This document shows, piece after piece, positions 9,411-17,416 of a stretch of 64,000 nucleotides of DNA (position 1 is the first letter of the stretch; each line of letters opens with the position of its first letter). The translations under genes were made by a program, and so were the position numbers. The notes below the pieces were generated by a model that saw nothing but the letters and a program-made list of their open reading frames with translations, did no database searches and was not told where the DNA came from. The DNA lies in the NCBI RefSeq assembly GCF_025854275.1, contig NZ_CP107567.1, forward strand, positions 4,650,001-4,714,000, in the 5' to 3' direction. This DNA comes from Streptomyces peucetius (GTDB lineage Bacteria; Actinomycetota; Actinomycetes; Streptomycetales; Streptomycetaceae).

Positions 9411-9736
9411 ATTCTCTCCCGAGTTGACGTCATGCCCGAGTGGGTAAAGGCTTCTCCCTTTTCGGTGGACTGGGAGATGCTCGAACTCGCTTACTCGTAG
9501 ATCTTGTGCAGCCTCGCTCCGCCTCGGCAACCGTTTTAATCGGCATGTGATCCAGGTAACAGGGGAATCTCAAGTTCAGCTTAATTCCTGGTGATTGCCC
9601 AACCTATCAAGCCATTAATTTCTCGCGATTTGACTTAAAGGCGCGGGGTGCGAGAGGCCGCTTTGAAGTCCCGCGTTGCGGGGGCCCTACGGCCTCGGAC
9701 GGACCAGGGGCCATAGGGCCAGGACCTAGTGCCGCA
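9411..9736. other. Spacer upstream of the secreted-protein gene
   Basis: No gene is supported here. It must hold the promoter of the secreted-protein/lipoprotein pair (minus strand), but I see no convincing -35/-10 pair. The right part, from about 9728, is the end of the IS630-type element. Confidence 0.5.
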
Positions 9737-10944
9737 TCAGGCAACGTTTGCCCTGTCGACGACGGTCCGTAGGCGTTGGTCGTCGGCGTGGCGGCGGTTT
9801 CGCCAGATGATGTAGCGGCGGATCATGCTGCCCTGCTCTTTGTGGTCGGCGTGGTCGGTGCCGTCAAGGGTGAAGTAGCGCAGGGCGGTGAACTGGGCTT
9901 CGATGCGGTTGAGCCAGGAGCTGTTGGTCGGGGTGTAGGCCATCTCGATGTTGTTCGCCGCTGCCCAGGTGCCGACGCGCTGACACTTCTTCGTGGTCAG
10001 GTGGGGTGAGAAGTTGTCACTGACGATTGCGATCCGGACCTGGGGCGGGTAGAGGCTGCGGAGATACCGGCAGAACTCCAGGAACTGGGTCCGTCTCTTG
10101 ACCGGCTTGATGTGGCCGTAGAGCTTGTCCTTGGCCAGGTCCAGGGCGGCGAACAGGTGTCGCACTCCGCCGTAGCGGTTGTAGGTGGCCCGGCGCCTGC
10201 GGCGGGGTTCGCGGTCGGGGTCCTTGTGCTTGCCGCCCCGTTCGGCCCACTGCCGGCCCGGGTGCGGCATCAGATTAAGGGGGCCGAACTCGTCCACGCA
10301 GAAGACAACTTCGGGTTCACCGTCCTCGGGTATGACCTCGCCGTCGGCGAGCGAGTAGAGGTGCTCGACGCGGGCCTTCTTGGCCGCGTAGTCCGGATCG
10401 CTGGAGGTCTTCCACGTCTTCAGGCGTTGAAAGGAGACGCCTTCCTCGCGGAGCAGGATGCGCAGGCCCTCGTGGCTGATGTCGTCGACCACCCCCTCGG
10501 CGACCAGGAAGTCCGCCAGCTTGGTCAGGCTCCAGGTCGAGAACGGCAGGTCGTGCTCGGTAGGCTTGGACTTGGCGAACTTGTTGATCTCCCGGCGCTC
10601 GGGCAGCGTGTACGTCTTCGGGCGGCCGCCGGAGTACTTCGGATACAGCGAGTCGAAACCGTCCGTGTTGAAGTTGTGGAGCACATCGCGGACGCGGTCG
10701 TCACTGGTGAACGACACCTCGGCGATCCGGGCCACCGGCAAGCCCTGCGCGGACAGCAGTACCATCTGGGCCCGCCGCCAGGTCACCACCGACCCGGTGC
10801 CCCTGCGGATGATGCGCAGCAGCCGCTGCCCCTCGTCGTCATCGATCTCACGAACCTGTACGCGTCCAGCCACGTGATCATTCTGGCCCGGCCAGCCGCG
10901 CAGGGAACCACCCACGCGGCCCACTGTCATGAGGCAAACGTGGT
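9732..10944. mobile_element. IS630-type insertion sequence
   Basis: Short inverted repeats AACGTTTGCC (left, about 9743) and GGCAAACGT (right, about 10932) flank the transposase. The exact ends and the TA duplication expected for this family could not be fixed, because the flanking TAs are not at equal distance from the repeats. The right end supplies the last codons and stop of the neighbouring gene at 10927, which shows that the element inserted into that gene. Confidence 0.65.
9737..10873 (-). CDS. IS630-family transposase
   Basis: A 378-residue transposase with an N-terminal helix-turn-helix (residues 10-60), linker, and DDE catalytic domain: first Asp in VFCVDEFGPL, second in IVSDNFSPH, and Glu in NRIEAQFTALR. 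The reading frame is complete. The start is uncertain: the GTG at 10873 fits the family length, while an in-frame ATG lies at 10930 at the element edge; neither has a clear ribosome site. The protein should cut and paste its own element. Confidence 0.9.
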   Translation of the reverse strand: MAGRVQVREIDDDEGQRLLRIIRRGTGSVVTWRRAQMVLLSAQGLPVARIAEVSFTSDDRVRDVLHNFNTDGFDSLYPKYSGGRPKTYTLPERREINKFAKSKPTEHDLPFSTWSLTKLADFLVAEGVVDDISHEGLRILLREEGVSFQRLKTWKTSSDPDYAAKKARVEHLYSLADGEVIPEDGEPEVVFCVDEFGPLNLMPHPGRQWAERGGKHKDPDREPRRRRRATYNRYGGVRHLFAALDLAKDKLYGHIKPVKRRTQFLEFCRYLRSLYPPQVRIAIVSDNFSPHLTTKKCQRVGTWAAANNIEMAYTPTNSSWLNRIEAQFTALRYFTLDGTDHADHKEQGSMIRRYIIWRNRRHADDQRLRTVVDRANVA

Positions 10945-11309
10945 TAGCGCACGGGTCAGTTCGGCGTCGTACTGCTCGGCGTCGAAGTGAAAGGCCGGAG
11001 GGCGCGCCTCATCCACGGGCACCTGCCAGTCGGACCACTCCACGATCCCGCCGTGACGCTGCACGAGCACGGACAGGTAGCCACAGCATCCACCCGTGCA
11101 CTCGGGCTCACCCAGTACTACACGTCGTCCCTCTACGGTCCCCCAGAGAGGACCCGGGCCATCAGCGGGCAGCGCCTCCTCCGCAAACGGACCGCGGCCT
11201 CCCTCTCCGATCGCCGATGCCACCACTTCCTCGCCATCGATCCGGAAAGACAACTGAGCAGCCCATCGGGTCCCGCTGGCAACACACTGACCTCAAACCG
11301 ATTGAACAC
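10927..11309 (-). pseudogene. Conserved hypothetical gene, frameshifted and IS-truncated
   Basis: The readable core (11253 down) contains GEPECTGGCCGYLSVLVQRHG and IVEWSDWQVP, a pattern seen in small actinomycete proteins of unknown function. A natural start appears to be the GTG at 11309 (VFNRFEVSVLPAGPDGLL, with AAGGTG upstream), but this frame joins the core only with a one-base shift near 11255. The C-terminus runs into the inverted repeat of the IS630 element, which supplies the stop. A TTG start at 11253 could still give a 108-residue product. Confidence 0.6.
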
Positions 11310-11350
11310 CAAGGCACCTTACGTGAGTACTGGCCGACGCAGTTCCGTTC

Positions 11351-12063
11351 CTACGACTGGATGCGGGCGTCTGGCCGACTGCCCGTCAACCTCCGAGGAG
11401 GCGAACGTCGCCTGATGCGGCAATAGCCACCAAAGGTGGGCAGGCAGTCGGGGCTCTGCGCAGCAGGGAATGCCTTGCGTTGCTGAAGCAGAGCCGAAAT
11501 CTTGGCGTTCGCCGCGTCGTCGCCGCCCTTGAGGAACTTCGCGTACACCCGGAACAGCACCGCGACGCTGTGGCCGGCACGCTCGGCTACGAGCTGCGGC
11601 TCCACTCCAGAGCTGAGCCATGTGGAGACAGCCGCGTGGCGAAGGTCATAGGGCCGCTTAGCGAGCCTCGCAGCCAGCTCGCCAGAGGTGAGCACGTCCG
11701 CGCGTGCGCGGGCCCAGACCTCGCCGTAGCCGCTTTCCTACACCATCCCACCGCGGGCCGTGCGGAACAGTCGACCGTCGGGCGCCGTGCCGAACTGGAT
11801 GACGTGCCAGCGCAGCATGGCCACCAGCTCCGGCGGTATCGGCACGTACCGGACCGCCTTGCGTGACCGGTGCTTCAACCCTCGCTGGTCGTGAGCCTCA
11901 CCGCTGTCCGTCCACGCCGTGCCCGAGCGCGCTCGGCTCTCGTTCAGCCGCAGCATGCCCCAGCCTCGCCGTGGCAGTTCGCAGTCCCGCAGCTTGAGCC
12001 CGACCGTCTCGCCGGGGCGAGACGCGGCGTAGTAGATGCAGCCGAAGAACGCTTCCAGATGAC
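11351..12063 (-). pseudogene. int: Element integrase (tyrosine recombinase), broken
   Basis: The catalytic half of a phage/AICE-type integrase. Visible are the first catalytic Arg in YYAASRPGETVGLKL, the box II sequence RPYDLRHAAVSTWL, the later His in ERAGHSVAV and the nucleophile Tyr in RVYAKFL. Two defects are clear. An in-frame TAG at 11738-11740 separates GGMV from ESGYGEVWARARAD where the family reads straight through, consistent with a CAG-to-TAG change. Upstream, the N-terminal half is gone: at about 12063 the sequence passes into the ATPase gene in another frame. The gene would have driven integration at tRNA-Tyr. Confidence 0.88.
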
Positions 12064-12234
12064 GTCCTCGGGTTCGGCCCATTTCGGCTCGGGAAAATGC
12101 GCGGCCATGAGTTGGTCCGCAGTCCACGCGGTCCGCGGTCGCTCCCGCTTCGGCGCTGCCTCTGGCGCCGCCTGCGAGTCGCTGGGGACGGAGTACAGGT
12201 GCAGCGGCGGAATCGGGTTCGAGGACGCGCTCAT
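12063..12234 (-). pseudogene. Truncated element ATPase (RecA/AAA-type), N-terminal stub
   Basis: The first about 57 residues of an ATPase found downstream of prim-pol in related elements: MSASSNPIPPLHLYSVPS, then TAWTADQLMAAHFPEPKWAEP. The family normally continues into a Walker A segment soon after, but here the sequence switches to integrase coding at about 12063. The ATG at 12234 overlaps the prim-pol stop (ATGA). The identity comes from gene order and from this N-terminal pattern, and no catalytic residue remains. Confidence 0.65.
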
Positions 12235-13127
12235 GCCGCCACCGTCCTCGGTCGCTTCGCTCCGGCCCGCAGCCCGGAAGCGATGGCGCGGCGTGCTTCC
12301 CGCTCGCCCAGGCCCACTTGAAGAGCGCTGGTGCACAGCCACTCGGTCACCTCGTGCTCGCCCAGCTCGCCCCCGGCCACGAGCTGCCCGAGCGCGACGG
12401 ACGCGATGTAGAGGGCCCTGTTCCGCTCGCCTTCCTGAGCGTGGCCGACGCGCTGCAGCTCGTCGTTGACCGCGGCGCGGAGCCACTTGCCACGGCGGCC
12501 GGCGGGGAGCGCGACGGCGATGGGCGTCTGCGGTGGCAGCGGTGCGGGGCGCAGAAGTTCGGCGATCCACGGCGGGAGCGGGGCAACGGGTGCTTGCCGC
12601 GCGGTCTCGTAAGGGTGACCGTCGAAGGTGCTGCCGGGGGCGACGACGTAGCCGCCTTGCGCGCGGGTGTCGATCTTCCAGCCGAGGCCGTTGCCCTTGT
12701 CGCCGCTGGTGTTCCGCAGGGGCTCGTCCTCGGGCGCGGTGCAGTACAGGTGGGTGCCACCGCTCCAGGTCCGCACGGTGAACGTGTCGTCCGGGAAGGG
12801 CTGGCCGTGGCGCTCGCATAGGACTGCGAGGACATCAGCACCGTCGGCGACGCCGGGCGGGGCCCACGCGGTCGGCGGGGTGTCGTCCGGTCCCTTGGGC
12901 TGGTCGAGGTCGACAACGACCAGTCGCGACGGGCCGGTGGCGATGCCGATGTTGTACGGGGGGTGGGCCCAGCACCGGGCGATGCGTGCAGGGTCGGTGG
13001 TGGAGCGTGTCTCCCAGTCAGTGATGGCGGGGCGCTTGTCGCCGGGCCGGAGTGGGAAGACGTGCCAGCCGCGTGCGGCGGCGTCCAGCGCGGCGTGGGG
13101 CAGCGCGAGGCGTTCGGCTTGAGGCAT
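12231..13127 (-). CDS. Bifunctional DNA primase/polymerase (prim-pol)
   Basis: A 298-residue archaeo-eukaryotic-type primase-polymerase, the replication initiator type of many actinomycete integrative elements. Metal-binding VVVDLDQP, the GGTHLYC histidine motif and the GWKIDTRAQGGYVVAPGS motif are all present, so the catalytic core looks intact. An alpha-helical C-terminal part follows from about residue 210. Its stop overlaps the start of the truncated ATPase. It probably once supported replication of the excised circle. Confidence 0.88.
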   Translation of the reverse strand: MPQAERLALPHAALDAAARGWHVFPLRPGDKRPAITDWETRSTTDPARIARCWAHPPYNIGIATGPSRLVVVDLDQPKGPDDTPPTAWAPPGVADGADVLAVLCERHGQPFPDDTFTVRTWSGGTHLYCTAPEDEPLRNTSGDKGNGLGWKIDTRAQGGYVVAPGSTFDGHPYETARQAPVAPLPPWIAELLRPAPLPPQTPIAVALPAGRRGKWLRAAVNDELQRVGHAQEGERNRALYIASVALGQLVAGGELGEHEVTEWLCTSALQVGLGEREARRAIASGLRAGAKRPRTVAA

Positions 13128-13163
13128 TCTGGGTGTCTCCTGTTTCTTCGAAGGGGCAGGAAG

Positions 13164-13205
13164 CCGAGGCGGGCGCGGTCTTGTGGTGAGAGGCGCCCGC
13201 CTCGG
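13164..13205 (-). terminator. Hairpin between the 158-aa gene and prim-pol
   Basis: A perfect 13-bp inverted repeat (CCGAGGCGGGCGC and its complement) with a 16-base loop lies between the two element genes. It may attenuate read-through from the transfer genes into the replication genes. Confidence 0.55.
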
Positions 13206-13211
13206 GCGTAG

Positions 13212-13688
13212 CTACTGGGTCTTGACCCAGCGGATGTACTGCTGGCGGACGTAGCCGCGCGGCTCGCGAATGGCCGCGGCCCCGTCCATGCTCATCAGGC
13301 AGCGGGCGGCCTCCGTGGCGAGCACTGCCGCGTCGCTGCGGATGCCCTCGTCTCCGTCGGCGAGCGCGATGCGGTCCAGGAGCGCGGCCTTGCGGAGCCA
13401 GTACTCCCGCCCAATCTCATGACCGAACGGCTTGTCGGCCGCCGTGCGTGCGGTCCATCCGATCTCGCTGATGATGTTCGGTGCGAGCGCGTATGCCTCT
13501 TCGGGCGTCGGCCACTCCTGCGGCTCCGGCTCGCCGTCGGTGCAGTGGTCGGCCGTGACGTACAGCCGGGCGCGGTCCCCGTCGCGGATGGCGTACTGGC
13601 GCACCTGGCCGGTGGTGAATGCTGCGGCGAGTGTCTTGGTCACGCGGTCGGTGTCGTCCGGGTCGCAGATGATGCGGATCTCGAACAT
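13212..13688 (-). CDS. Element-borne protein of unknown function (158 aa)
   Basis: The ATG at 13688 follows AAGGAGAACTG, a strong ribosome site. The protein starts MFEIRIICDPDDTDRVTKTL, a beta-alpha opening, and has a helical C-terminal half. I recognise no catalytic motif. It starts two bases after the membrane-protein gene on the same strand, so it belongs to the element's transfer/replication operon. Confidence 0.75.
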   Translation of the reverse strand: MFEIRIICDPDDTDRVTKTLAAAFTTGQVRQYAIRDGDRARLYVTADHCTDGEPEPQEWPTPEEAYALAPNIISEIGWTARTAADKPFGHEIGREYWLRKAALLDRIALADGDEGIRSDAAVLATEAARCLMSMDGAAAIREPRGYVRQQYIRWVKTQ

Positions 13689-13690
13689 GG

Positions 13691-14293
13691 TCAGTTCTCC
13701 TTGGTGGTGGTGGGCAGTTCGGGCAGTCCCGCGCGGGTGAGTTCCGTCGGGTCGAAGCCGGGGAGCATGGCGCGGGCGGTCATGGCTTCGGCGAGTGCGG
13801 CGGCGTAGGCGGCGCCCTCGCGGGCCACCTCGATCTGTGTGCGGGACCGCATGGCCTCGATGCGCTCGGTGTGGCTGTGGTCCTCTCGCTTCTCGCTCAT
13901 GTGCCGCTCGTGCGCGAGGGTGTCGCGGCGGTCGGTGCGCCAGTAGCGAGCGGCGAGCCCGTAGGTGATGGCGGTGGCGAGCGCCCACAGCAGTAGCGGG
14001 AGGGACAGGCCGTCGGCGTATCCGGCGACCCCGGCGAGGGCGAGTCCGCCGGATGCGGCGAAGCACGTTCCGGCGAGGATGCCGTCACCGGAGCGGCCGA
14101 CGGACGCGCAGGCACCGGCCGCCGCGGCTCCGGTGGCGAGGATGACCATCAGCGTGGCGTTGCCGACGGAGTGTTCGGCACCGTTGACGTTCCAGATCCT
14201 TCCGAGGATGAGGACGGTGGATGTGGCGATGGCGGGGGCCGCCTTGGGGGCGATGACGGCGAGCGGGTGGCGGACGGTGATGGGCTGGTTCAT
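13691..14293 (-). CDS. Element membrane protein, possible spread (Spd) protein
   Basis: A 200-residue protein with three or four hydrophobic segments between residues 20 and 113, a charged linker with KREDHSHTERIEAM, and a helical C-terminus. The ATG at 14293 has GAAGGAG upstream. Such proteins lie between tra and rep genes in Streptomyces conjugative elements, where spd genes assist spread inside the recipient mycelium. The assignment as Spd rests on topology and position only. Confidence 0.65.
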   Translation of the reverse strand: MNQPITVRHPLAVIAPKAAPAIATSTVLILGRIWNVNGAEHSVGNATLMVILATGAAAAGACASVGRSGDGILAGTCFAASGGLALAGVAGYADGLSLPLLLWALATAITYGLAARYWRTDRRDTLAHERHMSEKREDHSHTERIEAMRSRTQIEVAREGAAYAAALAEAMTARAMLPGFDPTELTRAGLPELPTTTKEN

Positions 14294-14303
14294 CGCGTCT
14301 CCT

Positions 14304-14495
14304 TCAGTTGATCTGTTGGATGGCGTCGATGACAGCGGTGGTGAGCTGGGAGATGGGCCCGGCCGCGCCGGTGGAGGCAAGGAAGAACCCGAACGCTGCG
14401 GCGACGAATGCGGAGCCGTAGCCGAGGGTGTTGAAGCGGAGCAGGAAGAACAGGACGAGCCCGAACAGGGCGACGAGCGAGACCGTGACGGCCAT
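14304..14495 (-). CDS. Small element membrane protein (63 aa)
   Basis: A 63-residue protein with two hydrophobic helices (residues 3-20 and 26-45). The ATG at 14495 is preceded by AAAGGAG. The frame is open further upstream, but only this start has a ribosome site. It is in line with the neighbouring spd-like genes. Confidence 0.65.
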   Translation of the reverse strand: MAVTVSLVALFGLVLFFLLRFNTLGYGSAFVAAAFGFFLASTGAAGPISQLTTAVIDAIQQIN

Positions 14496-14655
14496 GCGGA
14501 AACTCCTTTGACGCTGGGTCGATGACGCGGGATAGGGTGCGGGCACCGCGGGTGCTGGCAAGCTCGCGGTCTTCGGCCGACGGTGCGCCCACCTAGCTCC
14601 TGCAAAGAGCGGGGTACGTCTCATGACGGGCACCGTCGGCCCTTCGTGTCCGGGG

Positions 14656-14931
14656 TCAGCGGGTGCCTTCGCGGTAGAGGCGCTGGGTGCGGTTGAAGAT
14701 CCAGCGGCCGATGCGTATGCGGCGGCCGGTGGCCTTGCAGCGGCGGCAGTTCTTGCCGCGCTTGAGCTGTCCTTTGCGGTCGGTCTTCATCTCGAAGCCG
14801 AAGCCGAAGCCGAAGCCGAAGCCGAAGCCGCGGCACTTGCGGCATGGTCCGAACGGCGCGGCCGCACACATGGCGCTGTAACCGATCGTGATGGCGAACA
14901 GGCAGGCGATAGCAAGGGTGATGAGGGTCAT
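14656..14931 (-). CDS. Small membrane protein with CxxC zinc motifs and a GF repeat
   Basis: A 91-residue protein with an N-terminal membrane helix (residues 2-25), CRKC at about 30 and CRRC at about 62, which together resemble a four-cysteine zinc site. Between them is a run of six Gly-Phe pairs coded by six exact GAAGCC hexamers on the plus strand. AGGAGG precedes the ATG. It lies directly downstream of traB in the element operon. The function is unknown. Confidence 0.7.
   Translation of the reverse strand: MTLITLAIACLFAITIGYSAMCAAAPFGPCRKCRGFGFGFGFGFGFEMKTDRKGQLKRGKNCRRCKATGRRIRIGRWIFNRTQRLYREGTR
14794..14829. repeat. Six tandem GAAGCC hexamers inside a coding gene
   Basis: Six perfect copies, in frame, encoding Gly-Phe pairs on the minus strand. 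Loss or gain of units would change protein length without a frameshift. Confidence 0.95.
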
Positions 14932-15037
14932 CGGGGCCCTCCTGGGGCGGTTTGCGGTGTTTGTGCAGGTGGGGTGCTATCCACTAGATCGCTGATGAGA
15001 CCCGGTTTGGGTCGCTACCGGTAGCGGTCCGATGGGG

Positions 15038-16566
15038 CTATGCGGCGCCCCGGTTTTGGTCACGCTCCGCAACCGTTTTGGTGAGGTCGGCGCGGACGAT
15101 GCCGCGGCGGGTGGTGCGGGCTCCGTCGTCGGTGGTGCCGGCGACGTCTCGGGTCTTGATGCCGTGCGGCTTGAGCGCGCTGGTGACGTTCTCGCCTTTC
15201 CAACCGCCGTAGACGTCGGGCCGCAGCTCAGCGAGCCGGGCGGTGATCCGCTCGTTCCACACCCGCTCTTCGCTCTCGGGGACGACGGCGGCGATGTCGG
15301 CGAGCAGGTCGTAGGACGGGCCCTTGACCGCGTCGGCGTCCTCTCGGAGCGCGTGGCCGGACAGGGTGCCTTCGGCCTTGCGCAGGGCAAGGGCGCGCTG
15401 GGCGATGGCGTTGGTGGCCGGGTCGTCCAGGTAGGCGGTGCGCACCACGACTGGGAGGGTGGTGGCGCCCTTGAGGTAGCCGTTTCCGGCGTCGATCTCG
15501 GGCCGGAACTGGGTGGCGCGGACGCCGTTTTTGTAGGCGCTGGTGCCGAGGATCATGTCGTTCTCGGTCTGGCCTGCGACTTTGAGTGCGAAGCGGATGG
15601 ACACGTTGCCGCTGACACCGGTGGGCAGCGAGTCCTTGTCGGGGCGCTGCGTGGCCAGGACCAGGCTCACTCCGAGGGCGCGGCCGAGCTTGATGATGAA
15701 CTCGGCATCCTCGCCGGCCTGCTTGCCGTAGGTGGAGTGGGCGAACAGGTTCTGGCACTCGTCGAACACGGCGAGCAGCGGCCACAGCTTGAGCGAGCGC
15801 TTGTCGGCGATTTGCCGGGTGACCCGCTTGTCCGGGCACAGGTCCCGCGGAAGCTGCTTGATCGCCTTGGCACGGCGCATGACCTCCTCGCGCAGCAGCT
15901 TGAGCGAGTCGGCCGCGTACTTCACCGACTCGTCATCAATGTCGGAGACGAACCGGTGCGAGACGCATTCGAGGGAGTCGAGGTCACCGGTGCCCTAGTT
16001 CTCGTGCAGCCACAGGACAGCTTGAGGTACAGCTCGGAGTTCTCGCGTCGAGCTTCCGCCTGGCGCAGCGGCTCGCCCTCCGCATCCACAGCCCAGCGGC
16101 CGACCTTGCCGAAGGTGTTCACCACGCCGCGCGGGGCCCGCACGATCAGCTTGGGGGCGTAGAGGAACGGCACCCGCACCGCGTGGAAGGCGACGGTGTG
16201 GCCGACGTGCCCGGCGATCCACCCGGCCGCGTCCTTGAACTCCGCGCCCGACTTCATCCACACCGGGATCACGTCCAGCCGCTTGGAGCCCTTGATCCGA
16301 TCCAGCAGACCCGGACCCGACTCCGTCGGCACCATCACATCGACCCGAACCGTCTCCGAGTCGCCCGACGCGTCGGGCAGTGGGTTGCCCGGCCCGGCGG
16401 GCCGGGAGTCGGCGGACGCGTCGGGCGACCGGTCGGCGCTGGGGTCGGCCGACTCGGACCGGGCGGATCGGGCCTTGCCGAGGTCGACCACATCCGCGCC
16501 GGAGTCGGCGCTCATCTCGGCTTCGAGTCGGTTGAAGAGTTCGTTCTCGTCATCGGGGTGCTTCAC
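15038..16566 (-). pseudogene. traB: TraB-like FtsK/SpoIIIE transfer ATPase with internal deletion
   Basis: TraB-type proteins pump double-stranded DNA between mycelia. The N-terminal part starts with GTG at 16566 (VKHPDDENELFNRLEAE, ribosome site GGAAGGA) and reads to about 16010 (ELYLKL). The C-terminal part is in another frame from 15994 (GTGDLDSLECVSHRF) to 15038 and has the Walker B stretch LLAVFDECQNLF, LVLATQRPDKDSLPTGVSGN and QTENDMILGTSAYKNG. The transmembrane and Walker A region that should lie between is absent, and a TAG at 15997 closes the C-terminal frame upstream. A GTG at 15925 could start a C-terminal fragment, but without a P-loop it could not be a motor. Confidence 0.88.
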
Positions 16567-16643
16567 TGACAGTTCCTTCCAAAGGGAGGGGGCCCGGTCG
16601 GCGTGCTGTGAGAGGTGGGCGGCCGGGCCCGTTGACTGTTGGT

Positions 16644-17030
16644 TCAGGCAGCGCGCTGTTCTTCGGGGTAGGCGCAGGGGACGCACATGCCGAGGGAGGT
16701 CGGGATGACGTCTCCGGCGTCGAGTCGGCAGGCGGGGCAGGTGCGTCGGGCTCGCATCGCTTTGGCGAGCGCGGCCGACTTCCCCGCGGTGATGGGCCGG
16801 ACGGGCTTGGCCCGGTCGATTCGGTACAGGTAGGCGACCAGCACGCCGCTTTTGCGGTGGCGGGAGCGGCGCATCACCTGCGCGGCGATGGGCTGTCCGT
16901 CGGGGCGTAGGCCGCGGGAGCGGAGCTGGCGGCGGGTGGCGTAGCCGTTTGGGGCGAACTTCCACGGGAACGTGGGTATCCCCCAGGTCGCGCCGGACGG
17001 GTCGCAGCACTTGCCGAAGGCGGGGGCCAT
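16644..17030 (-). CDS. RRQRL-type zinc-binding element protein
   Basis: A 128-residue protein typical of actinomycete conjugative elements, with the basic motif ATRRQLRSRGLRPDGQP, a basic stretch MRRSRHRKSG and a four-cysteine cluster (CPAC and CVPC). Its ATG overlaps the stop of the GGDEF fragment as TGATG, showing that the two were translationally coupled. The role is not established; nucleic-acid binding is plausible from charge and zinc motif. A degenerate second copy lies at 22812. Confidence 0.75.
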   Translation of the reverse strand: MAPAFGKCCDPSGATWGIPTFPWKFAPNGYATRRQLRSRGLRPDGQPIAAQVMRRSRHRKSGVLVAYLYRIDRAKPVRPITAGKSAALAKAMRARRTCPACRLDAGDVIPTSLGMCVPCAYPEEQRAA

Positions 17031-17352
17031 CAGGCGGCCATCCCGATGGGCGGGGTATCGGTGCGGGCTCCGCGGCGTCCGTAGCGGCGGCCGGCCACTG
17101 TGGCGAAGAGTCGCCCGAGCCCCGCCCGTCGGATACCAGCCCTGGCTTGCTTGGCCGCGTACATGGCCTCATCGGCCCGTCCGAGCAGCCGCGACAGGTC
17201 CTCGCCCCGGTGGTCGGCGGCGCGGACCCAGCCGAGCGAGACCGTGGTGTGCACGTCCGGGGCCTGGCCGTCGACGGGGCGGGCGAGCACGCCGTGCAGC
17301 ACCGCCAGCAGGTCGGCCGCAGTGCCGTTGCGGTCGATGACCACGGCGGCGA
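17030..17352 (-). pseudogene. GGDEF-domain gene, 3' half (split by insertion)
   Basis: This is the C-terminal half of a diguanylate-cyclase-like domain: AAVVIDRNGTAADLLAVLHG, then TTVSLGWVRA and RLLGRADEAMYAAKQARAG, the normal closing helices. The first half with the GGDEF motif is at 21979-22311 on the same strand. Joined, GRLGGDEF plus AAVVIDRNG reads as a continuous domain. The 4.6 kb between them is the two-recombinase element. Confidence 0.85.
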
Positions 17353-17416
17353 TCCGTTGACTGAACTAGATCCAGTATTTTCGCAGGTCAGATAGCCTTT
17401 CTGCTAGCTTCCGTGG

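Noticed and set aside
9728..10950. TA target duplication of the IS630 element
   Set aside because: TA dinucleotides occur on both sides but not at equal distance from the inverted repeats, so the ends cannot be fixed.
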